Source: Conexibacter sp.
Lineage (GTDB): Bacteria; Actinomycetota; Thermoleophilia; Solirubrobacterales; Solirubrobacteraceae
Direction: 5' to 3'
Assembly (NCBI GenBank): GCA_025964215.1
Contig: JAOPZG010000499.1
Span: 1-5,348 of the forward strand
DNA length: 5,348 nt
Shown in pieces: positions 1-4,487 of this stretch. The translations under genes were made by a program, and so were the position numbers. Under the pieces are notes generated by a model, which was not told the origin of the DNA, made no database searches, and worked only from the letters and a program-made list of their open reading frames with translations. Each line of letters begins with the position of its first letter. Within the stretch, counting starts at the first letter, position 1.

Positions 1-1413
1 GCGGCCTTCCAGACCGCCGAGCTCGCTGCGACCGACGCCACCACCTACGACTACCTCGGCAGCTCGGTGGCCACCGACGGCAGCACGATCGTCGGCGGGG
101 CGCCGGGCGCGGGCTCGCTCAGCTACGGCGCCGCCTACGTCTACACCAAGCCGTCCGGCGGCTGGGTCAGCGCCACCCAGACCGCCCGCCTGACCGGATC
201 CGACACGGCCTCGGACGACTCCTACGCCTACGCCGTCGCGGTGTCGGGCTCGACCGTCGCGGTCGGCTCGCCGTACGCGCAGTCCGGGAAGGGCGCGGTC
301 TACACCTACAAGAAGCCCGGCGGCGGCTGGGCCGACACGGGGCAGACCGCCAAGCTGACCTCCTCGCCGCAGATCACGGGCGAGTCGCTGGGCGGCTCGC
401 TCGCGATCGAGGGCACGACGCTGGTGGTCGGCGCGCCCAACAACTACAACCCGGGCTCGGCGCTCCCGTCGGTCTACGTCTTCGAGCAGCCGGGGGCCGG
501 ATGGACCGGCTCAGTCACCTCCAGCGTGCGGCTGACGCAGACCGACAACACGAGCGCCGACCACTTCGGCACCTCCGTCTCGATCTCCGGGACGACGATC
601 ACGGCCTCCTCCCCGTTCACGCCGGGCACCGCGTCCGGCACCTCCGGCGGCTTCTACGTGTTCACCCGCCCGGGCGCGACGTGGGCGTCCACCAGCACGT
701 CGACGAAGGTCAGCGGTCCCGCTGACGGCAACGTCCAGCAGGCCGACTGGGCGGCCGTCTCGGGCACGACCGTCGTCTCGAGCGCGCGCTACGCGAAGGT
801 GGGCAGCAACAACGAGCAGGGCGCCGCGTACGTCTTCGACACGGCCGGCGCGGGTCCGGGCACGGGCGACGGCGGCGGCGGCGGCACGACCACGCCGCCG
901 CCGACCACCACGCCGATCCCGACGCCCGCCCCGCCGGCGGCCAACGCGACGATCAGCTTCGTCCCGACGGTCACGCGCGTCCCGAACGACATCGGCTGGG
1001 GCGACATCGCCGCGAACCTCCTCGGCATCAAGCCCGGCTCCGGCGCGACGAGCAACTGGGGCGAGTTCACGTTCATCGCCGTCTGCCACCAGGCCGACGG
1101 CTGCACGGGCACGATCACCTTCGGCGCCCAGAAGCCCGCGCCCGGCGCGACGACCCGCGCGGTGACGGCGAAGGCGAAGGCCAAGCCCAAGAAGGCCCCC
1201 GCGCCCTACGCCAAGTCCAGCTTCTCGCTCAAGTCCGGCCAGCAGCGCACGCTGACCATCAAGCTCTCCTCCGCCGCGCGCAAGCTCGGCAAGAAGAAGA
1301 AGTCCCTCACCGGCTACGTGACGGTGACCATCAAGCGCCCCGGCACGACCGCCGAGGTCCTGACGCACAAGCTCACGCTGAAGGTCGCGCCGAAGAAGAA
1401 GGCGAAGAAGTAG
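1..1413 (+). CDS. FG-GAP repeat secreted/surface protein, 3' part (5' end outside window)
   Basis: The reading frame is open from base 1 and ends at TAG 1411-1413, giving 470 visible residues. The GTG at 67 is internal: the 22 codons before it already encode part of a repeat, so the true start and any signal peptide lie upstream. About five repeats of 55-59 residues are visible, with a core of roughly hydrophobic-G-x-S-V-A-x-(D/S)-G-(S/T)-T-hydrophobic-V-G-A-P followed by G-A-x-Y-V-Y-x-x-P-x-x-x-W. Cores lie near bases 52-105, 226-273, 388-438, 565-615 and 748-786; the last is degenerate. This is the FG-GAP/integrin-alpha-like pattern, which usually folds as blades of a beta-propeller outside the cell. 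A Gly-Thr-Pro linker follows (bases about 847-940), then a C-terminal domain of about 155 residues with a Cys pair (CHQADGC) and a Lys-rich tail. No sortase motif or terminal membrane helix is seen. The ligand and role are unknown. Confidence 0.85.
   Translation, partial: AAFQTAELAATDATTYDYLGSSVATDGSTIVGGAPGAGSLSYGAAYVYTKPSGGWVSATQTARLTGSDTASDDSYAYAVAVSGSTVAVGSPYAQSGKGAVYTYKKPGGGWADTGQTAKLTSSPQITGESLGGSLAIEGTTLVVGAPNNYNPGSALPSVYVFEQPGAGWTGSVTSSVRLTQTDNTSADHFGTSVSISGTTITASSPFTPGTASGTSGGFYVFTRPGATWASTSTSTKVSGPADGNVQQADWAAVSGTTVVSSARYAKVGSNNEQGAAYVFDTAGAGPGTGDGGGGGTTTPPPTTTPIPTPAPPAANATISFVPTVTRVPNDIGWGDIAANLLGIKPGSGATSNWGEFTFIAVCHQADGCTGTITFGAQKPAPGATTRAVTAKAKAKPKKAPAPYAKSSFSLKSGQQRTLTIKLSSAARKLGKKKKSLTGYVTVTIKRPGTTAEVLTHKLTLKVAPKKKAKK
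870..903 (+). repeat. GGC-run / CCG-run inverted repeat at the linker of the FG-GAP gene
   Basis: A (GGC)n tract at about 870-885 encodes the Gly run and is followed by a CGCCGCCGCCG tract at 893-903 within the Pro-rich stretch. Bases 873-883 pair perfectly with 893-903, giving an 11-bp GC-only stem with a 9-base loop; other registers are possible because the left arm is longer. The codons for Gly (GGC) and Pro (CCG) are near-complementary, so the structure may be only a by-product of composition, but it should form in the mRNA exactly at the domain boundary. Confidence 0.45.
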
Positions 1414-1416
1414 GAG

Positions 1417-1500
1417 TGCGGGCGGAGGGACTCGAACCCCCACAGCCATAAGGCCACGAGGACCTAAACCTCGCGCGTCTGCCAGTTCCGCCACGCCCGC
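1417..1500 (-). tRNA. tRNA-Leu (anticodon UAG)
   Basis: The minus strand folds as a class II tRNA of 84 nt. The acceptor stem pairs GCGGGCG with CGCCCGC and the discriminator base is A. The D-arm region carries GCGGAACTGGCAGAC, typical of bacterial tRNA-Leu. The anticodon stem is CGAGG/CCTCG with loop TTTAGGT, placing anticodon TAG at complement(1464-1466). The long variable arm has a GGCC-TTAT-GGCT hairpin, and the T loop is TTCGAGT. CCA is not encoded (the bases after the discriminator are CTC), so it must be added after transcription. UAG reads CUA and, by wobble, possibly other CUN codons. The 3' end lies only three bases from the stop of the convergent FG-GAP gene, so any terminator must lie antisense to that gene. 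Confidence 0.96.
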
Positions 1501-1556
1501 AGGGCTTCGGCGACACGCGCTCCGGAAACGACGACCGTCGCGCGCGACCGCGAGGG

Positions 1557-1562
1557 ATTGTA
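1557..1562 (-). promoter_or_regulatory. Candidate -10 element for tRNA-Leu(UAG)
   Basis: On the minus strand the hexamer is TACAAT, five of six matches to TATAAT, about 57 bases before the tRNA 5' end. The only -35 candidate, TTCTCC at complement(1581-1586) with an 18-base spacer, is weak. The hexamer overlaps the candidate plus-strand -10 of the divergent membrane-protein gene, so the two promoters could compete. Confidence 0.35.
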
Positions 1563-1566
1563 AGGT
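1561..1566 (+). promoter_or_regulatory. Candidate -10 element for the membrane-protein gene
   Basis: TAAGGT fits the TAnnnT form of actinobacterial -10 elements. Transcription starting 7-9 bases downstream would begin at about 1573-1576. The mRNA would then either start almost on ATG 1576 (leaderless) or carry a leader of about 15 bases holding the Shine-Dalgarno sequence for GTG 1591. No convincing -35 is seen. Confidence 0.35.
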
Positions 1567-1577
1567 CGGCACGGGAT

Positions 1578-1584
1578 GGAGGAG
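1578..1584 (+). promoter_or_regulatory. Strong Shine-Dalgarno that decides start GTG 1591
   Basis: GGAGGAG lies six bases before GTG 1591, an almost ideal ribosome binding site. An in-frame ATG at 1576 lies just upstream and would place this purine run inside codons 1-3; that ATG has no comparable site before it. This is the reason for choosing GTG 1591 as the start. Confidence 0.6.
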
Positions 1585-1590
1585 AACGAC

Positions 1591-2064
1591 GTGATCATCG
1601 AGCACCCGAATCGGGACAAGGCGACGAGCAAGGCGACCAAGGCGGTCGTGCTGCTCCTGCTCCTCGTCTCCGTCGCGCTGATGCTCATCGTGACCATCGG
1701 CGGCTGGGACGCCCTGCAGGGCGCCAAGCCCGTCCAGATCGCCTACATCTTGATCTACCTGATCATGGCGTTCTACGTGGGCCGCTGGAACCGCGGCGTC
1801 CTCCCGGTCGCCGCCGCGCTCGCGATCCTCTTGCTGATCTTCGCCGCCGTCGCCGTCCCCGGCTGGCTGGACCGCGACGAGACCGGCTTCGCCCAGCCCA
1901 CGATCGACTCCGGCGTCCTCGCCATCGTGACCGCGCTGATCATCCCGGTCCAGATCCTCCTGATCGGCTTCGCGATGCGCGCCTTCAACCAGGCCTGGAA
2001 CGTCGAAGTCGAGCGCACGACCGACACCACGTCCGGCCACTCGTCATCGCCGCAGCCGGCGTAG
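1591..2064 (+). CDS. Small integral membrane protein, four predicted helices, unknown function
   Basis: The product is 157 aa from GTG 1591, or 162 aa if the in-frame ATG 1576 is used. I do not recognise a named family. In the 162-residue numbering it has a charged N-terminus (about 1-22, with several Lys/Arg), then hydrophobic segments at about 23-43, 53-69, 75-97 and 113-134, and a polar Ser/Thr/Pro-rich tail (about 140-162). A short charged loop after helix 2 (GRWNRG) favours a cytoplasmic position there, which would put both termini inside. No catalytic motif, metal ligand or transporter signature is evident, and there are no cysteines. It sits alone between two outward-facing leucine tRNA genes and ends 34 bases before the second, so it is probably transcribed singly. 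GC-rich codon use matches the chromosome. The coding call is firm; function is open. Confidence 0.85.
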   Translation: MIIEHPNRDKATSKATKAVVLLLLLVSVALMLIVTIGGWDALQGAKPVQIAYILIYLIMAFYVGRWNRGVLPVAAALAILLLIFAAVAVPGWLDRDETGFAQPTIDSGVLAIVTALIIPVQILLIGFAMRAFNQAWNVEVERTTDTTSGHSSSPQPA

Positions 2065-2078
2065 CCGCCGCCGGGCTT

Positions 2079-2084
2079 TAGACT
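2079..2084 (+). promoter_or_regulatory. Candidate -10 element for tRNA-Leu(CAA)
   Basis: TAGACT fits TAnnnT and lies 14 bases before the tRNA 5' end, so transcription would start about 7-8 bases ahead of the mature tRNA. The expected -35 position falls on the end of the preceding gene, and no good TTGACA-like hexamer is seen there. Confidence 0.45.
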
Positions 2085-2098
2085 GCTTGCCACCACCT

Positions 2099-2181
2099 GC
2101 CCGGGTGGCGGAACGGTAGACGCCGAGGACTCAAAATCCTCTGCCCGCAAGGGCGTGTGGGTTCGACTCCCACCCCGGGTA
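2099..2181 (+). tRNA. tRNA-Leu (anticodon CAA)
   Basis: This is a class II tRNA of 83 nt. The acceptor stem pairs GCCCGGG with CCCGGGT (the first pair is G-U), with discriminator A at 2181. The anticodon stem is GAGGA/TCCTC with loop CTCAAAA, and anticodon CAA lies at 2132-2134. The variable arm is GCCC-GCAA-GGGC with a GNRA tetraloop. The T stem is GTGGG/CCCAC with loop TTCGACT. CCA is not encoded. It reads UUG, a rare leucine codon in a genome this GC-rich. A 14-bp palindrome starts two bases after the 3' end and an HTH-LAGLIDADG gene follows, so the three may lie on one transcript. Confidence 0.97.
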
Positions 2182-2183
2182 TT

Positions 2184-2197
2184 GACGTCCGGACGTC
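2184..2197. repeat. 14-bp perfect palindrome after tRNA-Leu(CAA)
   Basis: GACGTCCGGACGTC is its own reverse complement. It lies between the tRNA 3' end (2181) and the probable start of the HTH-LAGLIDADG gene (2215). It could be an operator bound by a dimeric helix-turn-helix protein, possibly the neighbour itself. It is unlikely to be a simple hairpin because no loop separates the arms. There is no experimental support. Confidence 0.5.
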
Positions 2198-2215
2198 GCG
2201 GCAGGCTTTGCCGCG
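2197..2215 (+). promoter_or_regulatory. 7-bp hairpin over the translation start of the HTH-LAGLIDADG gene
   Basis: CGCGGCA (2197-2203) pairs with TGCCGCG (2209-2215) around a five-base loop GGCTT. It shares base 2197 with the upstream palindrome. The AGG that would serve as ribosome binding site (2203-2205) sits at the top of the stem and in the loop, and the first base of GTG 2215 closes the stem, so the fold could limit translation. No T-run follows, so it is not a classical intrinsic terminator. Confidence 0.4.
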
Positions 2216-2976
2216 TGCGACCTCCTCATCAGCGTGCCGAGGTCGCCGAGCTCCTGATGCGCGGGTGGAGCGATGTCAAGATCGCTCGCGCCACCGGCAT
2301 TCCTCGTGCGACGGTGCGCGACTGGCGCCGTGCTGGCGTGGTCGCAGAGGCTTCGCGGGCGACGTGCGCCGCGTGCGGCGGTGCGGAGCACGATCCGCTC
2401 GCGCTCGACCGGCCCGCCTACGCTTATCTCCTCGGTCTCTATCTGGGCGACGGGCATCTCGCGCGCGGCGCGCGCGATGTCTACCGGCTCCGGATCTACG
2501 TCGACGCCCGCCATCCGCGGCTGGCGGAGGGCGTCGCCGCCACGATGCGGCGCGTGCTCCCCGACTCGCGGGCGAGCCTCACGCCGCATCGAACCGACCA
2601 CATGCTGGTCGCGTCGCAGTACTCGAAGCGCTGGCCGTGCCTCCTGCCCCAGCACGGCGAGGGCGCGAAGCATCTCCGGCCGATCGTCCTGGTCGGCTGG
2701 CAGCAGGACATCGTCGCCGAGCATCCCGATCAACTCGTCCGCGGGCTCCTCCACTCCGACGGATGGCGGGGCACCAACCGCGTCGTCGTTCGTGGCAAGG
2801 CATATGACTACGGGCGCTACCAGTTCAGCAACCGCTCCGACGACATCCGCGAGCTGTTCTGCGTCGCGCTCGATCGCCTCCAGATCCCGTGGCGGCGCAT
2901 GAACCGGTGGAACGTCTCCGTCGCCCGACGAGACGCCGTGGTGGCGCTCGACGCCCTCGTCGAGCCGAAGGACTGA
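2215..2976 (+). CDS. HTH and double-LAGLIDADG protein (homing-endonuclease-like), free-standing
   Basis: The product is 253 aa from GTG 2215. The frame is open further left to GTG 2155, but that start lies inside the tRNA and its first codons merely translate tRNA sequence; TTG 2182 is another possible start. Residues about 9-39 form a helix-turn-helix ([18 protein letters not shown]), like a resolvase/MerR-type DNA-binding end. A CAAC (C51, C54) follows, possibly half a zinc site. Residues 71-80, [10 protein letters not shown], and about 174-183, [10 protein letters not shown], match the two LAGLIDADG helices, each keeping the acidic residue that binds metal in homing endonucleases. Length fits a monomeric two-motif enzyme. 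From recall, similar orphan proteins occur in actinobacteria, usually annotated only as helix-turn-helix proteins. No intron, intein or integrase is visible here. Codon use is less GC-biased than in neighbours (10 of the first 32 codons end in A or T). It may be a nuclease or a domesticated regulator; which is undecided. Confidence 0.82.
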   Translation: MRPPHQRAEVAELLMRGWSDVKIARATGIPRATVRDWRRAGVVAEASRATCAACGGAEHDPLALDRPAYAYLLGLYLGDGHLARGARDVYRLRIYVDARHPRLAEGVAATMRRVLPDSRASLTPHRTDHMLVASQYSKRWPCLLPQHGEGAKHLRPIVLVGWQQDIVAEHPDQLVRGLLHSDGWRGTNRVVVRGKAYDYGRYQFSNRSDDIRELFCVALDRLQIPWRRMNRWNVSVARRDAVVALDALVEPKD

Positions 2977-2988
2977 CGCACCCCTCCT

Positions 2989-3876
2989 TCACACCCGCGG
3001 GCGACCCAGCCGCGCCGGCGTGTCGTCGTCCGCGGTCGCGAAGAAGGTGCCGACTTCCGCCTCGAGATGATCGAGGGATCGCGCCGCGTACAACACCGGC
3101 TGGTACTTGGTGATGTCGTAGTCGATGGACACCATGTCGGCGAAGTCGAGTGGGCGGATGTCCATGGAGCGGAACTCCTCGATCTCGCCGTAGCTGGAGA
3201 GGATGCCGGCGCCGTAGGCGCGGAGCTCGTTCTCCTCCCACAGGACGCCGAACTCCATCGTGAACCAGAAGACGTCGGCGATGGCCTGGAGCGCGGCGTC
3301 GGTCTCCACGCGCTGGGCGGCGAGGCCGGCCTCCTCCTTGAGTGCCGCGAAGCGCGGGGAAGCCAACAAGTTCCCGTGGCCGATGACCTCGTGGATGACG
3401 TCGGGCTCGGGCGTGTACAGCGGCTCGCTCGGATGGCGTACATATTGCGTCGAGTGGAACACGCGGTCGCCGAGCGACCCGTAGAACTCGCGCAGCGCCA
3501 CGAGCCCCGGCGCCGGGTGGTAGGCGAAGCCGGACAGGAGCTCCAGCCCCACCGTGACCTCGTCGAGCTGCGGCACGCGATGCTCGGGCAGCCCCAGCGC
3601 CGCCTTGGCGTCCAGGAACTCCCGGCACGCGTAGCGCTCGTGCTTGACGTGCAGCTCGCGCGACACCGTCCGCCAGATCTCGTGCTCGGCGTCGGTGTAG
3701 GCGATCCGCGGGACCGGCGCGCCCTCGGTCCACCCCATCGCGGCGGCGGCGATCGCGTTGCGGCGCGCGCGATACGCCTCGTCGTGGAAGCCGGGATGGT
3801 CCTCGCCGAGGTGGACCTCGACGCTGCCGTCCTCCCCGCGCGTGACCGGTGAGTAGAGCTGCCCCTCTTCGAACAT
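2989..3876 (-). CDS. phhA: Phenylalanine 4-monooxygenase (phenylalanine hydroxylase)
   Basis: The enzyme converts L-phenylalanine to L-tyrosine with O2, non-haem Fe(II) and a reduced pterin, the first step of phenylalanine catabolism in the cytoplasm. From ATG 3876 it has 295 residues. The iron site is complete: HEVIGH supplies His162 and His167, and the FWFTMEFG motif supplies Glu208. Upstream, TQYVRHPSEPLYTPEPD keeps the Arg and Thr that correspond to human PAH R270 and T278, and AYGAGILSSYGE matches the human GAGLLSSFGE segment without gaps from the Glu ligand. Human Tyr325 is Phe here. There is no N-terminal ACT regulatory domain. In-frame GTG 3882 and TTG 3912 are alternative starts; none has a clear Shine-Dalgarno, and ATG 3876 was chosen because family proteins begin close to the FEEGQLYSPVTR segment. 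It is divergent from an Lrp-type gene, its likely regulator. No pterin dehydratase (phhB) gene is visible nearby. Confidence 0.95.
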   Translation of the reverse strand: MFEEGQLYSPVTRGEDGSVEVHLGEDHPGFHDEAYRARRNAIAAAAMGWTEGAPVPRIAYTDAEHEIWRTVSRELHVKHERYACREFLDAKAALGLPEHRVPQLDEVTVGLELLSGFAYHPAPGLVALREFYGSLGDRVFHSTQYVRHPSEPLYTPEPDVIHEVIGHGNLLASPRFAALKEEAGLAAQRVETDAALQAIADVFWFTMEFGVLWEENELRAYGAGILSSYGEIEEFRSMDIRPLDFADMVSIDYDITKYQPVLYAARSLDHLEAEVGTFFATADDDTPARLGRPRV

Positions 3877-3929
3877 GCGCACAAGGACACCACTACGCGC
3901 CCCGCTCGACAAGAGCGACCAACGAAACC

Positions 3930-3952
3930 GTGCGTTCCGCCCAAGAACGTAC
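3930..3952. promoter_or_regulatory. Candidate operator between phhA and the Lrp/AsnC gene
   Basis: GTGCGTTC at 3930-3937 and GAACGTAC at 3945-3952 form an inverted repeat with one mismatch across a seven-base spacer. It lies in the 103-bp divergent promoter region, 13 bases upstream of the Lrp-gene -10 candidate. Lrp/AsnC proteins bind imperfect palindromes of about 15-25 bp and often control themselves and a divergent neighbour. The site is a sequence-based guess. Confidence 0.35.
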
Positions 3953-3964
3953 AGCGAAAACCCT

Positions 3965-3970
3965 TATCAT
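3965..3970 (+). promoter_or_regulatory. Candidate -10 element for the Lrp/AsnC gene
   Basis: TATCAT matches TATAAT at five of six bases and ends nine bases before ATG 3980. The predicted transcript would have almost no leader, and no Shine-Dalgarno is visible before the ATG, so leaderless or near-leaderless translation is likely. No clear -35 is seen; the region is A-rich (CGAAAACC) just upstream. Confidence 0.45.
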
Positions 3971-3979
3971 CTGCACAAC

Positions 3980-4447
3980 ATGACCATCGACGAGCTCGAC
4001 GCCCGCCTCATCGCCCTCCTGCGCGACGAGCCGCGCCTGGGCCTGATGGAAGCCTCGCGCCGCCTCGACGTCGCGCGCGGCACCGTTCAGGCGCGCCTCG
4101 CCAAGCTCGAGGCCAGCGGCGTCGTCCGCGGCCACGGCCCGGAGATCGACCCGGCGCGCCTCGGCTACCACGTCCTCGCCTTCGTCTTCCTCCAGATCGC
4201 GCAGGGCCGCCTGACCGAGGCCGTCGCCGTCCTCGACTCCACCGCCGAGGTCCTCGAGGCCACCGCCACCAGCGGTCCCTCCGACCTCCTCTGCCGGATC
4301 GTCGCGCGCGACACCGAGCACCTCCAGGAGATCGTCAACCGCTTGCTCTCCAACAACGCCATCCGCCGCTCGACGAGCTACATCGCCCTCAGCCAGCCCA
4401 TCCCGTATCGGACCGCCCCGCTCGTGGCGAAGGCGCCGCAGGCCTAA
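3980..4447 (+). CDS. Lrp/AsnC-family transcriptional regulator
   Basis: The protein has 155 residues, the usual size of this family. Residues 3-50 are the winged helix-turn-helix: IDELDARLIALL, then the recognition-helix region RGTVQARLAKLEASGVVRG. Residues about 64-140 form the RAM ligand-binding and oligomerisation domain, with a first strand YHVLAFVFLQIAQG and the motif TSGPSDLLCRIVARDTEHL corresponding to the family's G-x-x-D-x-L effector region. ATG 3980 was chosen because the classic N-terminus starts there; the frame continues upstream to ATG 3875, but those 35 codons look non-coding and overlap the start of phhA. Such proteins bind amino acids and act as dimers to octamers. Its divergent position relative to phhA suggests control of aromatic amino acid catabolism, with phenylalanine or tyrosine as a plausible effector; this is inferred from context. 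The next gene starts 40 bases downstream, probably from its own promoter. Confidence 0.93.
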   Translation: MTIDELDARLIALLRDEPRLGLMEASRRLDVARGTVQARLAKLEASGVVRGHGPEIDPARLGYHVLAFVFLQIAQGRLTEAVAVLDSTAEVLEATATSGPSDLLCRIVARDTEHLQEIVNRLLSNNAIRRSTSYIALSQPIPYRTAPLVAKAPQA

Positions 4448-4475
4448 GCGCCCTCGGAGAGCCGACCCCCGCGGC

Positions 4476-4481
4476 TAGGGT
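4476..4481 (+). promoter_or_regulatory. Candidate -10 element for a leaderless PPOX gene
   Basis: TAGGGT fits TAnnnT and ends six bases before ATG 4488, so RNA polymerase would start on or next to the A of ATG. No proper Shine-Dalgarno exists; the AGGG within the hexamer itself is the only purine run. This spacing is the pattern of leaderless actinobacterial genes. Confidence 0.42.
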
Positions 4482-4487
4482 GACCCC

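Noticed and set aside
511..2040. Long open frame on the minus strand (509 codons) across the FG-GAP gene, tRNA and membrane-protein gene
   Set aside because: It is a shadow of GC-rich coding sequence. Its middle translates tRNA-Leu (the familiar spurious peptide VAELADARGLGPRG), and the rest is low-complexity Arg/Ala/Gly sequence.
2099..2181. Group I intron or split tRNA explaining the LAGLIDADG gene
   Set aside because: The tRNA is continuous and folds completely, with an uninterrupted anticodon loop.
2155..2214. Upstream extension of the HTH-LAGLIDADG protein to GTG 2155
   Set aside because: The first residues translate the tRNA T-arm and acceptor stem. GTG 2215 leads directly into the helix-turn-helix domain.
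2197..2215. Intrinsic terminator for tRNA-Leu(CAA)
   Set aside because: The stem is GC-rich but is followed by TGCGACC rather than a T-run, so it was recorded as a possible translation-control hairpin instead.
2131..2754. Minus-strand frame of 207 codons ending in a [18 protein letters not shown] peptide
   Set aside because: That ending is the well-known false translation of an antisense tRNA-Leu, and the body is antisense to the HTH-LAGLIDADG gene.
2160..2990. Integrated element bounded by a repeat of the tRNA-Leu 3' end
   Set aside because: No second copy of the tRNA 3' segment was found by eye after the HTH-LAGLIDADG gene, and no integrase is present.
3067..3852. Plus-strand frame of 261 codons antisense to phhA
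   Set aside because: It is a mirror of phhA codons with no recognisable domain.
2817..3944. Minus-strand frames of 375 and 302 codons over phhA in other registers
   Set aside because: They are Arg/Ser/Pro-rich low-complexity shadows, while the phhA frame has complete catalytic motifs.
3875..3979. Upstream extension of the Lrp-type protein to ATG 3875
   Set aside because: The added 35 residues have no family similarity, span the promoter region and overlap the phhA start.
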